From positions 1-64,000 of the forward strand of contig JAVBNN010000030.1 in NCBI GenBank assembly GCA_031551525.1: a DNA stretch of 64,000 bases. Direction: 5' to 3'. Position 1 is the first letter of the stretch; each line of letters opens with the position of its first letter. The notes beneath the pieces are model-generated. The model made no database searches. It was not told where the DNA came from and worked only from the letters and a program-made list of their open reading frames with translations. The DNA is from JAVBNN01 sp031551525. Lineage in GTDB: Bacteria; Bacillota; Negativicutes; Acidaminococcales; JAISLQ01. The position numbers and the translations under genes were made by a program. This document shows, piece by piece, positions 43,007 to 52,545 of the stretch.

Positions 43007-44335
43007 ATGAAACTAAATGTTTACGAAGCCGTAAAAAATAAAAAAGATTATCTGGCTGTTGTCGGCCTTGGTTATGTAGGTTTGCCGCTGGCCGTCGCTT
43101 TTGCCGACAAAGTAAAGACTATAGGCTTTGACGTCAATAAGGAAAAAGTAGCTACGTACAGGAAGGGAATAGATCCCACCCAGGAAATCGGCGATGAAAA
43201 AATACAACAAACGTCTTTGAAGTTTACTACTGATCCGACCAGCCTTAAAAAAGCCCGGGTGATTATCGTTGCTGTACCGACACCGATCAATGAAGACAAG
43301 ACACCTAATCTTGTTCCGGTGATAAGCGCCAGTGAGCTTGTTGGTAAAAATCTCGCCCAGGGAAGCATCGTAGTATTTGAATCTACTGTGTACCCAGGTG
43401 TGACCGAAGATGTTTGCGTTCCTATTTTGGAGAAAGCGTCGGGCCTAAAATGCGGCAAAGATTTTAAAATCGCCTACTCTCCTGAACGTATCAATCCCGG
43501 CGATAAGGTGCACCGCCTTGAGAACATAAAAAAAATAGTCTCCGGCATGGATAAAGAGACCCTTGAGAATGTGGCGGCTATTTATGAATTGGTAATAGAG
43601 GCTGGCGTGTATAAGGCGGCTACTATAAAAGTGGCCGAGGCGGCTAAGCTGGTGGAAAACGCCCAACGCGATATCAATATCGCGTTCATCAATGAACTGG
43701 CCATGACATTTGACCGGATGGGCATAAACACTAAAGACGTCATAGAGGCGATGAACACAAAGTGGAACGCTTTAGGCTTTTATCCTGGACTGGTAGGCGG
43801 CCACTGTATCGGTGTAGACCCTTATTACTTTATTTATAAAGCTGAAATACTCGGCTACCACTCACAGATAATAGCGGCCGGTCGTAAGGTCAACGATGGT
43901 ATGCCGGTGTTTGTGGCCGAGAGCATCATCAAAAAGATGATCCAAGCTAAAAAAGATGTGAATAAAGCCAATATATATGTTCTGGGCGCTACATTTAAAG
44001 AAAACTGCCCGGATATCCGCAACTCCAAGGCCATGGAAGTAGTGCGACATCTGGCTACTTATGGCATAAAAGTAAAGATCGTGGATCCGGCAGTTGATAA
44101 AGCCGAATACGCCAGTGAATATGATTTTCCGCTGATCGGGTTAAAAGATGTAAAAAATGCTGATTGCCTGATCTTTTTGGTGGCGCACGATGAATTTGCC
44201 GCTATGGGCATGAAGGATATTGCCGCTTTGTTTAGGCCCAAAAAAGCGGGAGAAAAAAATGTATTGATAGATGTAAAAAGTATGTTTGATCCAAAAACGA
44301 TAGAAGGGCAGGGCTACTCTTACTGGAGCCTGTAA
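43007..44335 (+). CDS. UDP-N-acetylhexosamine 6-dehydrogenase (WbpO/TviB type)
   Basis: A 442-residue nucleotide-sugar dehydrogenase that oxidises C6 of a UDP-sugar to the uronate in two NAD-dependent steps. It shows VVGLGYVGLPLAVAF, ESTVYPGVTEDVC, YSPERINPGDK, KLVENAQRDINIAFINEL, the catalytic Cys in GGHCIGVDPYY, and FKENCPDIRNSKAMEVV, which points to the UDP-GlcNAc/GalNAc (TviB/WbpO) branch rather than UDP-glucose dehydrogenase. Its presence implies an N-acetylhexosaminuronic acid in the polymer. Substrate choice is inference. Confidence 0.88.
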   Translation: MKLNVYEAVKNKKDYLAVVGLGYVGLPLAVAFADKVKTIGFDVNKEKVATYRKGIDPTQEIGDEKIQQTSLKFTTDPTSLKKARVIIVAVPTPINEDKTPNLVPVISASELVGKNLAQGSIVVFESTVYPGVTEDVCVPILEKASGLKCGKDFKIAYSPERINPGDKVHRLENIKKIVSGMDKETLENVAAIYELVIEAGVYKAATIKVAEAAKLVENAQRDINIAFINELAMTFDRMGINTKDVIEAMNTKWNALGFYPGLVGGHCIGVDPYYFIYKAEILGYHSQIIAAGRKVNDGMPVFVAESIIKKMIQAKKDVNKANIYVLGATFKENCPDIRNSKAMEVVRHLATYGIKVKIVDPAVDKAEYASEYDFPLIGLKDVKNADCLIFLVAHDEFAAMGMKDIAALFRPKKAGEKNVLIDVKSMFDPKTIEGQGYSYWSL

Positions 44336-44352
44336 TAGTGCCGGGGGTTTAC

Positions 44353-46065
44353 ATGAATAAACTAAGAGTTTTATCTATGCTTGCATTAATGATCTGTGTT
44401 TGCTTGTTCGCAAGTAGCGGACAAGGACTGCTTGGCTGCCGCAGTGCGGCGGCTGCCGAAACCGAGGCCGTTAAAGCGGAAGAAGTCAGAGTCATTTTGA
44501 CCACAGAAAAGGCGCTTGCATTTGCTTTTGGCGGTTTGACGCAAAAAGAGGTGGTTGATGATATCCTGCAAAGGCTAAACGAACTGGATATAAAGGCAAC
44601 TTTTTTTGTTACTGATCAGGAAATGAGAAGGTATCCGGATACAATAAGAAAAATTATTCAAAACGGCCACGAGATGGGCGTTGCTTTGCGTTCGCAAACT
44701 TCTGATACGGCAGATGGCGCGCGCAAGGAATTAGTTGACTTGCGGAACCTTTTACAAAAACAGTTTGGCGTTACTACTAACTTGGTTCGCCAGGCTTCCG
44801 GCGCTGTTTCTGATACTACCAGAGCAGCGATCGCTGCGGAAAATTGCGTTTTGGTCGGACAATCATATAATATAGTGCAAAGCAAGCATAAGGATTATAA
44901 CTCGGCTGAAGAGGTCATGCCGGAGCTGTTTGGTAAGTTTGTCTACTCTTTGATGCGCGGCCACATAGTATATTTCCGCCTGGATTTTTATACCAACAAA
45001 AATCTTGCCGGGGAAGTAATGGAAGCCGTGAAACGGGTAAAAATCGATAACATAGCTTTCTCGACTGTGTACGACAACCCCGTGATCAATCCCGCCAACG
45101 ATACGCAAATGAAAATAAAACCCGTTGGGGCTATTCTTAATAATACCCAGTACCGCTATACCCTGCCAGTAGACAAGGAGAAAGTGCCGTATAATCTGCG
45201 CAGTGATGTGCATGCCGTCACTGTAAACGACGCCAACTTTTTGTCTGTTGCCCGGAAGCGCTATTTAGGTACGCATACAGTTACCGAAGATGACCGCGTA
45301 CTTGGTTTTGCGCGTACGGCCATACGCCGACTGGATAAAAGCGGCACGGTGCATACGAACGACAATGTCGTTTTCTTAAGTTTTGATGACTGGGGTTCTG
45401 AGGCGGCGATCAGTAAACTGCTGTATGTTTTGAAAAAACACAATGCTACCGCAACTTTCTTCGTCATAACCCGCACGGTGCCGACCAGCACCAATCTGTT
45501 GCGGCAGATAGCGCTTGACGGACATGAAATAGCAAGCCACTCCGACCAGCACAAACCCATGGTGGTGCGTGACCCAAAATCAGGCAGGCAAATGCCCACG
45601 CAAACCAAAGAAGAATATCTGGCTGACTTAGCCTTGTCCTACCAGAGGTTACAAGATGTCACCGGTGATGTGATTGTGAACGGAAAGTCACCTCTTACCA
45701 GACTATTCCGTCCGCCTACCTTGGCTATCAGCAAGATGGGTTTTGAGGCGTTGTTTGAGACTGGATACGAGTGGATCGTGTCGGGCTCTTATAGTTCGCA
45801 GGATTATGTTGCTCCAAGCGTCAAGGAATTAGTGAATAGGCTGAAATATGGCATATACGATCGGCGAGGCCGTTTGCAAAAAGGCGCCACGATAGTTATG
45901 CACATGAGTGACACTTCAAAATATACGCCGATTGCCGTGGATATAATGTTATCAATAAATGACAAAAAAGCTGATTCTGATCCTACTAAATTTAAAACCG
46001 GGCGTTTGTCGGATTATCTGACAGAAGACTATGATCAAAGCAAACCGTTTAAAAAAAATAAATAG
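44353..46065 (+). CDS. Exported two-domain polysaccharide deacetylase (N-domain inactive)
   Basis: 570 residues with a signal peptide (about 1-25) and two polysaccharide-deacetylase (CE4) domains. The C-terminal one (about 335-545) has the metal and base motifs LSFDDWGS (about 343), HSDQH (about 396) and LFRPP (about 451), plus IVMHM at the end. The N-terminal one (about 50-240) keeps the fold pattern (DIKATFFVTDQE, NGHEMG) but its motif one reads AFAFGGLT and it lacks the HxxxH, so it cannot be catalytic by the known mechanism. It would de-N-acetylate an amino-sugar polymer in the periplasm. ATG 44353 follows GGGGG by five bases. Strong similarity to the next gene shows duplication. Confidence 0.85.
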   Translation: MNKLRVLSMLALMICVCLFASSGQGLLGCRSAAAAETEAVKAEEVRVILTTEKALAFAFGGLTQKEVVDDILQRLNELDIKATFFVTDQEMRRYPDTIRKIIQNGHEMGVALRSQTSDTADGARKELVDLRNLLQKQFGVTTNLVRQASGAVSDTTRAAIAAENCVLVGQSYNIVQSKHKDYNSAEEVMPELFGKFVYSLMRGHIVYFRLDFYTNKNLAGEVMEAVKRVKIDNIAFSTVYDNPVINPANDTQMKIKPVGAILNNTQYRYTLPVDKEKVPYNLRSDVHAVTVNDANFLSVARKRYLGTHTVTEDDRVLGFARTAIRRLDKSGTVHTNDNVVFLSFDDWGSEAAISKLLYVLKKHNATATFFVITRTVPTSTNLLRQIALDGHEIASHSDQHKPMVVRDPKSGRQMPTQTKEEYLADLALSYQRLQDVTGDVIVNGKSPLTRLFRPPTLAISKMGFEALFETGYEWIVSGSYSSQDYVAPSVKELVNRLKYGIYDRRGRLQKGATIVMHMSDTSKYTPIAVDIMLSINDKKADSDPTKFKTGRLSDYLTEDYDQSKPFKKNK

Positions 46066-46162
46066 CGGTTATATCCAAGTATTTAAATATTTTAAACTGG
46101 AACGGTTCATGATTGTTTGAAAACAGATCCTTGTTGGGAAGCCGATTTATGAGGTGTGTATT

Positions 46163-48754
46163 ATGAATAAAAAGATTGTGTTCGTGCTTGCCCTGATGGC
46201 CTGTGTTTGCTTATCGGTAATGGTATTTTTGTTCAGGGATCTTTTTATCCCGCCGGTAAGTGTTACATATCGAAATATGACCGATCTTACAGATGAATAT
46301 AATGCTGATAAAGAGATTGCAGAAGCCCATTCCAAACTGCGCAGCAGCAATGAGAAAGCTGGTGTCATTAGCGGTATTTATGGTGGACAGCGCAATATAG
46401 CCATTACTTTTGACGGCCTTTCTGACCGCACTACTATGCTGAAAATATTGGATCTTTTAAAGACCCATAATTTAAAGGCGACCTTTTTTGTAGATGGCCT
46501 ACAGACTGTAGAGGACCCGCAGGCTGTAGTCAGCATAAATAAGGAAGGCTATAAGGTAGAAAACTATACACTTTCCGGCATCCCGCACATGGAACAACTT
46601 CCCCCGGAAAGAATGGTCAGGGATTTTTGTCAGGCGCAGAAAATAATCACTGTAACTACGGACAATAAAGCCAACCTTTTAAAATGCAATAACACGCAAT
46701 ACACCGATGCAGTTCTGCTGGCAGCCAAAGCCTGCGGATTTAACGGCGTTGTGAAAAGCGATGTGGTAATAGACGCCACAATCCCCGGGGCCGCAGATGG
46801 TATTGCCGGCAGGGTGCGTCCGGGCAGTATTGTCTCCGTGCGGCTTGAAGTAAATCCTGAACCTATCGTTTTAGAGCCGGAAGTAAGCAACCTGCGTCCG
46901 GAAATAGATAAAAAACCCGGACTGAAGCCTTTGCCTAAAGTCGGCGACAACAAAAACAAAGTAATCATCGCTACAGTGGAGAAGGTACTGGTCGATTTAA
47001 AAAACGCCAACTATACTACCGTTTACGTGGAAGATGTGGCTAAAACCAGAGTTGCCGCGGCTCCCTTTGATAAACTGACGGTTTTATTGAGCGCGCTGAG
47101 GGATGAAGTAGAGGCCTTGTTTAGTTCCCGTACGGCATTCGCTGCCGAGGGCGCCCCGGTACATCCGGAAGAAATACACACTATACTTACTGCCGAACGC
47201 GCAATGTCTTTTTCTTTCGGCGGTTTGAGTGACAGGGTGGCCGTTGGCGATATTTTGAATAAATTGCAAAAAATGGATATCAAAGCGACATTTTTTGTAA
47301 CTGAACAGGAAATGCGCAGATATCCCGATACGGTAAAGAGTATCATCCGTAATGGACATGAAATAGGCGTATCTATGCGGGCCAATCCGCCCGAAACAGT
47401 TGCTGAGGCGCGTAAGGAACTGGTTGATTTGCGTGCTTTTTTACGAAATCAGTTTGGCGTTACTGCCAATCTGGTCCGCCAGTCTTCCGGCGCGATCCCC
47501 GATACGACTAAAGCAGCCATAGCCGCGGAAAACTGCGTATTGATCGGGCAGGCCTACAATATCGTACAAAGCAAACACAAGGACTATAAATCACCCGAAC
47601 AAGTAGTTTCAGAATTGTTCGGACAATTTGACTATGCCTTTATGCGTGGACAAATAATCTATTTCCGCTTGGACTTTTATACTGATAATACCCTGGTCGG
47701 GAAAGTAATGGAAATGGTGAAAAAGCAAAGAGTAGACAACATCGCTTTTTCCACGGTGTATGATAACCCGCAGATCAATCCCAAAAATGATACGCAGATG
47801 GAAATAAAACCGATAGGCGCTATATTAAGTAATAAACAAGAACAATACACCATCCCGGTGGACAAAGATAAAATACCTCATAACCTGCGTAGCGGAGCGC
47901 ATACTTTTACCGTGAACGATAGTAATTTTATAGAGGCGGCCAGAAAACGATATCTGGGTAATTTTGAAGTTGATGAAGGCGACCGTATTATTGGTTTTTC
48001 CAAGATGTCCATTCGGCGCCTGGATAAAACCGGTACAGTGCACACCAATGACAATGTGATTTTCCTGAGTTTTGACGATTGGGGTTCAGAAGCGTCGCTC
48101 AATAAATTGTTGTATGTTTTAAAGAAGCATAATGCTACTGCGACTTTTTTCATTATAACCCGCACAGTGCCGCCGACCAGCAATATTTTGCGCCGGATTG
48201 CCCTTGATGGGCATGAGATAGCCAGCCACTCCGATTTGCACAAACCCATGGCGGTACGCGATCCCAAAACCGGCCGGCAAATACCATCGCAGACCCGGGA
48301 AGAATTATACGCCGACTATGCGCGTTCTTATAAGGTTCTAGAGGAAATTACCGGCGACGTTATTGTAAACGGGAAACCGTCTTTGACCAGGTTGTTTCGC
48401 CCGCCCACACTGGCTATCAGCAAACAGGGTTTCGAGGCTTTGTTTGACAATAGCTATGAATGGATAGTTTCAGGCTCTTATAGCACCAAAGACTATATGG
48501 CGGCAAGTGCTGAAGAGGTAGTGAACAATCTGAAATATGGCATATACGATAAGCACGGTCGTCTGCAAAAAGGCGCAACGATAGTCATGCACATGGGTGA
48601 TGCAACAAAATACACGGCGATTGCCCTCGATATACTGCTTACGATTAATGACAGAAAAGCCGATTCTGATCCGACCAAATTTAGAACCGGGCGTCTGACG
48701 GATTATCTGACAGCTGATTATGACCAAAGTAAGCCTTTTAAACCGCTCAAATAA
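46163..48754 (+). CDS. Exported three-domain polysaccharide deacetylase (two domains inactive)
   Basis: 863 residues with an N-terminal membrane segment (about 5-25). Three CE4-like units: unit one (about 75-280) has AITFDGLSD in place of TFDDG; unit two (about 325-520) has SFSFGGLSD; unit three (about 625-840) is intact with LSFDDWGS (about 636), HSDLH (about 687) and LFRPP (about 745). Units two and three correspond throughout to the two domains of the upstream deacetylase, so this gene is a paralogue extended by one unit. The degenerate units may bind polymer. ATG 46163 has GAGGTG six bases upstream. Confidence 0.85.
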   Translation: MNKKIVFVLALMACVCLSVMVFLFRDLFIPPVSVTYRNMTDLTDEYNADKEIAEAHSKLRSSNEKAGVISGIYGGQRNIAITFDGLSDRTTMLKILDLLKTHNLKATFFVDGLQTVEDPQAVVSINKEGYKVENYTLSGIPHMEQLPPERMVRDFCQAQKIITVTTDNKANLLKCNNTQYTDAVLLAAKACGFNGVVKSDVVIDATIPGAADGIAGRVRPGSIVSVRLEVNPEPIVLEPEVSNLRPEIDKKPGLKPLPKVGDNKNKVIIATVEKVLVDLKNANYTTVYVEDVAKTRVAAAPFDKLTVLLSALRDEVEALFSSRTAFAAEGAPVHPEEIHTILTAERAMSFSFGGLSDRVAVGDILNKLQKMDIKATFFVTEQEMRRYPDTVKSIIRNGHEIGVSMRANPPETVAEARKELVDLRAFLRNQFGVTANLVRQSSGAIPDTTKAAIAAENCVLIGQAYNIVQSKHKDYKSPEQVVSELFGQFDYAFMRGQIIYFRLDFYTDNTLVGKVMEMVKKQRVDNIAFSTVYDNPQINPKNDTQMEIKPIGAILSNKQEQYTIPVDKDKIPHNLRSGAHTFTVNDSNFIEAARKRYLGNFEVDEGDRIIGFSKMSIRRLDKTGTVHTNDNVIFLSFDDWGSEASLNKLLYVLKKHNATATFFIITRTVPPTSNILRRIALDGHEIASHSDLHKPMAVRDPKTGRQIPSQTREELYADYARSYKVLEEITGDVIVNGKPSLTRLFRPPTLAISKQGFEALFDNSYEWIVSGSYSTKDYMAASAEEVVNNLKYGIYDKHGRLQKGATIVMHMGDATKYTAIALDILLTINDRKADSDPTKFRTGRLTDYLTADYDQSKPFKPLK

Positions 48755-48806
48755 TAACTGCTTACCGCACTGGGTATGGAAAGAATGAAGTGGGGGGAGG
48801 TCCCAA

Positions 48807-50633
48807 ATGGCTGGTTTAATTCCTGCTGAGTTAAAAAAGAATGCTGATATTTTACCTGTGCATAAAGAGGATCGTCGCCGCTTGTCCAAGGTACCGGACA
48901 AGGAGGCCGTGCGCACAAATCTTGACCGCCGTCGTATGGTAGCAGATACCGGCGGCAGAGAAGTCAGCGCGGAAGAGGCGATAATGCACGACTCTCTGGG
49001 GCGTCGTTATCTTGTCAATATACCGGTATCTATTGAATTTTACGTTAAGGGTTCTAAGCGTAAATGTGTAGGCCGGTGCACAGACTTGTCTACCACGGGC
49101 CTACTGGCAGAAGTCGGCAAAACCGGCGCGGAATTGCTAAAACAGGCAGACGCGGACAGGATAAACCTGAAATTTGAGATAACTCCCGGCGCTTTGCCGG
49201 AAGGCTATGAAATGAAAGTGAATATGGGCGCTAACTGCGTACGAGCCTTTATCAATGGCGCGGGGCAGGGCTGTTGCGGGATGGAATTTCATGAAACGCT
49301 GGCGCAATATGCTACTAAGCACAAAAACTGGTATATGCTGTCGGCCGCGTCTTTCTTCCTATTCCTTGCGACCGCGTTCATCATGTTGATGCGGGCGGAG
49401 AGCGTATTGTATTTTCAGTTTAATAAGGCGCTTTACGCATACAGTATCGTGGCGGCGACTTTTTTGCTCAGCCGCTATCTGTTCGGAGCTTTTTACCGGC
49501 CTGTATTTATCAAAAAAGACTATACTCCCGGGGTGACTATCATCATTCCCTGCTTTAATGAAGAAGACTGGATACAAAAGACCATACTAAGCTGTGTCAA
49601 TCAGGACTATCCGGTCGAACAGCTGGAAATCGTAGTAATAGACGACTGTTCGGCAGACGCATCGTATGCAAAGATAGTGGAACTGGTCGAAGACCTGAAA
49701 GTAAGAGAGGCCAGGCATGAGGTCGACGGACGTGTAAAATACTACCGTTTGCCGGAGAATGCCGGTAAACGTGACGCTCTGGCCAAAGGCGTTGAGATGT
49801 CCACCAAGGAATTGGTAACAGTTGTGGATTCGGATAGCTTTCTCGATCCTTTTGCTATACGTAACATCGTCCAGCCTTTCAGGGATGCCGAGATGGGCGG
49901 CGTATCCGGGCGTACTGACGTGGCCAACGCTTATACCAACGCGCTTACCAAGATGCAGACAGTGAGATATTATATCGCGTTTAGGGTAATGAAAGCCGCC
50001 GAGAGTTATTTTGACGCGGTGACCTGTTTGTCGGGGCCGCTTTCCTGTTACCGCAAAGACCTTTTGCTCCGGTATATGGATGAATGGATTAACCAGAAGT
50101 TTCTCGGAGAAAAAGCAACTTTCGGCGACGACCGCAGCATGACCAACTTCATCCTGCGCTATGACCGTACCTGCTATCAGGATACGGCCACCTGCGCCAC
50201 GATAGTGCCCAATACCCACCGGGTATTTTTAAAGCAGCAGATGCGTTGGAAACGCTCCTGGCTTAGAGAGTCACTGATTGCGGCCCGATACATGTGGAAA
50301 AAAGAACCTTTTATGGCCCTATTTTTCTATATGGGCTTGGTAGTGCCGTTTTTAGCTCCGATCATCGTTATTTATAACCTGATATACATACCTTTGCTAC
50401 ACAGGGTTTTCCCACTGACGTTTGTCGTAGGGCTGTTTTTGATGGCATTTCTTATGAGCATGGCGCAGTTGTTTTTGCGCAAAAGCTCTACCTGGATATA
50501 TGGCCTATGGTTCTGCCTGTATTATGAAGCAGTACTTTTATGGCAGATGCCGGTCGCTTGGTTTACTTTCTGGAAGTCGACCTGGGGGACGCGCATGACT
50601 CCGGCCGATATAGCTGAACAGCAAAAGTCATAA
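48807..50633 (+). CDS. PilZ-domain-fused processive glycosyltransferase (hyaluronan/chitin-synthase-like)
   Basis: 608 residues. Residues about 65-165 look like a PilZ domain: YLVNIPVSIEFYVKG, TDLSTTGLL (the D-x-S-x-x-G half of the c-di-GMP site) and CCGMEF. The R-x3-R half is not clear, the aligned segment reading GRRYLVN. Two membrane helices follow (about 180-230), then a GT2 catalytic domain with IIIPCFNEEDW, VIDDCSAD, VDSDSFLD, FGDDRSMTN and QQMRWKRSW, and C-terminal helices. The GDDR-x-x-T-N and QxxRW pattern resembles HasA/NodC/Alg8-type synthases. It is a second polymer synthase in this locus. GGGGGGAGGT precedes ATG 48807. Confidence 0.85.
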   Translation: MAGLIPAELKKNADILPVHKEDRRRLSKVPDKEAVRTNLDRRRMVADTGGREVSAEEAIMHDSLGRRYLVNIPVSIEFYVKGSKRKCVGRCTDLSTTGLLAEVGKTGAELLKQADADRINLKFEITPGALPEGYEMKVNMGANCVRAFINGAGQGCCGMEFHETLAQYATKHKNWYMLSAASFFLFLATAFIMLMRAESVLYFQFNKALYAYSIVAATFLLSRYLFGAFYRPVFIKKDYTPGVTIIIPCFNEEDWIQKTILSCVNQDYPVEQLEIVVIDDCSADASYAKIVELVEDLKVREARHEVDGRVKYYRLPENAGKRDALAKGVEMSTKELVTVVDSDSFLDPFAIRNIVQPFRDAEMGGVSGRTDVANAYTNALTKMQTVRYYIAFRVMKAAESYFDAVTCLSGPLSCYRKDLLLRYMDEWINQKFLGEKATFGDDRSMTNFILRYDRTCYQDTATCATIVPNTHRVFLKQQMRWKRSWLRESLIAARYMWKKEPFMALFFYMGLVVPFLAPIIVIYNLIYIPLLHRVFPLTFVVGLFLMAFLMSMAQLFLRKSSTWIYGLWFCLYYEAVLLWQMPVAWFTFWKSTWGTRMTPADIAEQQKS

Positions 50634-50647
50634 TAAAGGATGATACA

Positions 50648-52525
50648 ATGGGGTTAGTAGATTCAGAATATACCAGGAAAAAGAATAATGGTAAACGGAT
50701 AAGTGTGATAATACAACTTTTGGTGTTGGCGATTTTAGCGGTAGTCATTATAAGAGAGTTGTATACTTTTACCGTACACCAGCCTTATACTGAAAAAGAT
50801 ACTGCCTATATAACCGATAGGGGATTTGTGGCCTTATCCTATTTTGGTGTAGAGAAACACGGAAAACAGCCGCTTATCGGCAGTGAACGCCTGTATGAGC
50901 ATCTTTATGCGCTTAAACAGGCCGGATATGTGACTATAACTCAAAAAGACATCAAGGACTATTATAATCAGGGCAAATTATTGCCGCCCAGATCGCTGGT
51001 TTTGATGTTTGAAGACGGACGGCGCGATACAGCGATATTTGCGCAAAAAACCCTGGAAAATTTGAATTTTCAGGCCAATGTGATGATTTACGGCGAAAAA
51101 TTTGAACATCGCGACCCGAAATTTTTGCTGCCTGATGAGTTACTGGAACTGAAAAAGACTACCTTTTGGGATATTGGCACCAACGGCTACCGTTTGGCAT
51201 ATATAAATGTATTTGACCGTTATGATAACTATCTCGGGGAAATGTCGCCTCTCGAATACAGCATGGTAGCCCGATATCTCAGCCGCCGTTATAACCACTT
51301 TTTGATGGATTACATTCGTGATGAGTATGGTGTACCGAAGGAAAGCTATAATAAAATGAAAGACCGCATTTCCTATGACTACGAGCTTATGCAGGAAGTA
51401 TACCAGAAGGGCTTGGGTTTTGTGCCGGAAATGTATGTGCTTATGCATTCCAATACCGGCAGCTTCGGCAATAATGACAAGGTCAGCGCGGTTAACGAAT
51501 ATTGGATGAAGCAAATGTTCGCAATGAATTTCAACCGCGAAGGCTTTGCTTTAAATGAAAAGAAAAGCAGCATTTATGACCTTACGAGGATGCAGCCGCA
51601 AGCTTACTGGTATCCCAATCACGTGTTGATGCGCATAAAAGACGATACAAAAGATGACTTGCCGTTTGTCAAAGGCGATGAAAAACAGCATGCCTTGTGG
51701 AATTTGAAAAAAGGCGCATTGGAAGCGCGTAGTGACGAAGAAACGCTTGTTTTGACCGCACTGCCCCGGGACGATGGTTTGGCCTTTCTTAAAGACGGAA
51801 AAAGCGAACGGGATATAAAAATATCCGTCCGTCTTTTGGGCAACAAGATGGGTTTGCAGAAAATATATCTGCGGGCCGATGAGGCGCTGACCAACTGCCT
51901 GTCCATCTATCTTTTGAATAATACCCTGTATGTTACTGAACGAGCGTATGGCGTGCACCGCGAGCTATTCAAGCTGAATCTTGATGAATTTGACGGCAAG
52001 ACGGTTTTGTCCGTGGCGGAGGATAAAAAAGAGGCCGAAGAAGAGGCGTTATCGACCTTCAGGCGCTATGCCGCCTCGGCTAAACGAGCCGAGATATACC
52101 ATAACAGGCTGGAAGAAAAGAAAAAAGAACAGCCGATGAGTGTAACGGATGGTGAAAAGCCCTATGTACCACTCTTGAGCATACATGAAAAAGGCGACCG
52201 CCAGATGGATATACTGGTAAAAGACGATAAACTGACGGTAGCTTTGAATGGTAGGACAGCGGTTCAAGAATTGTCGATATCTCACGCCCGGGCCGGTGGT
52301 ATTGCTTTAGAATCCGCATGGGGAGGCTTTTACGGCTGGAACCAGAGAAATTTGGCTGACGATGTGTATGACGGCGTATTTGAAAAACTCATCATAACCA
52401 ATCTGTTGTCGGCAGACAAAGAACAGCCTGTATACGACGGTCGCCTTCAGGGCTGGGAGGCTATAAAGAAAAACGTAATAGAAAAGTGGAACGCTCTTTT
52501 GGAATGGTTCATCGATAATATGTGA
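50648..52525 (+). CDS. Membrane-anchored PgaB/IcaB-like deacetylase with C-terminal beta-sandwich domain
   Basis: 625 residues with one N-terminal membrane helix (about 18-38). Residues 55-330 resemble the PgaB/IcaB deacetylase: FVALSYFGVE, ERLYEHLYALKQAGYVTIT, and LPPRSLVLMFEDGRRDTAIFA, where the usual TFDDG is MFEDG, one Asp being Glu. The second half (about 360-600) looks like a beta-sandwich carbohydrate-binding unit (ILVKDDKLTVALNGR, GIALESAWGGFYG). Probably trims acetyl groups and binds the polymer at the cell surface side of the inner membrane. 14 bases after the PilZ synthase; overlaps the next unit at TGATG. The function is inferred from context. Confidence 0.7.
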   Translation: MGLVDSEYTRKKNNGKRISVIIQLLVLAILAVVIIRELYTFTVHQPYTEKDTAYITDRGFVALSYFGVEKHGKQPLIGSERLYEHLYALKQAGYVTITQKDIKDYYNQGKLLPPRSLVLMFEDGRRDTAIFAQKTLENLNFQANVMIYGEKFEHRDPKFLLPDELLELKKTTFWDIGTNGYRLAYINVFDRYDNYLGEMSPLEYSMVARYLSRRYNHFLMDYIRDEYGVPKESYNKMKDRISYDYELMQEVYQKGLGFVPEMYVLMHSNTGSFGNNDKVSAVNEYWMKQMFAMNFNREGFALNEKKSSIYDLTRMQPQAYWYPNHVLMRIKDDTKDDLPFVKGDEKQHALWNLKKGALEARSDEETLVLTALPRDDGLAFLKDGKSERDIKISVRLLGNKMGLQKIYLRADEALTNCLSIYLLNNTLYVTERAYGVHRELFKLNLDEFDGKTVLSVAEDKKEAEEEALSTFRRYAASAKRAEIYHNRLEEKKKEQPMSVTDGEKPYVPLLSIHEKGDRQMDILVKDDKLTVALNGRTAVQELSISHARAGGIALESAWGGFYGWNQRNLADDVYDGVFEKLIITNLLSADKEQPVYDGRLQGWEAIKKNVIEKWNALLEWFIDNM

Positions 52526-52545
52526 TGTGGGAGCGTCTGTGTTTT

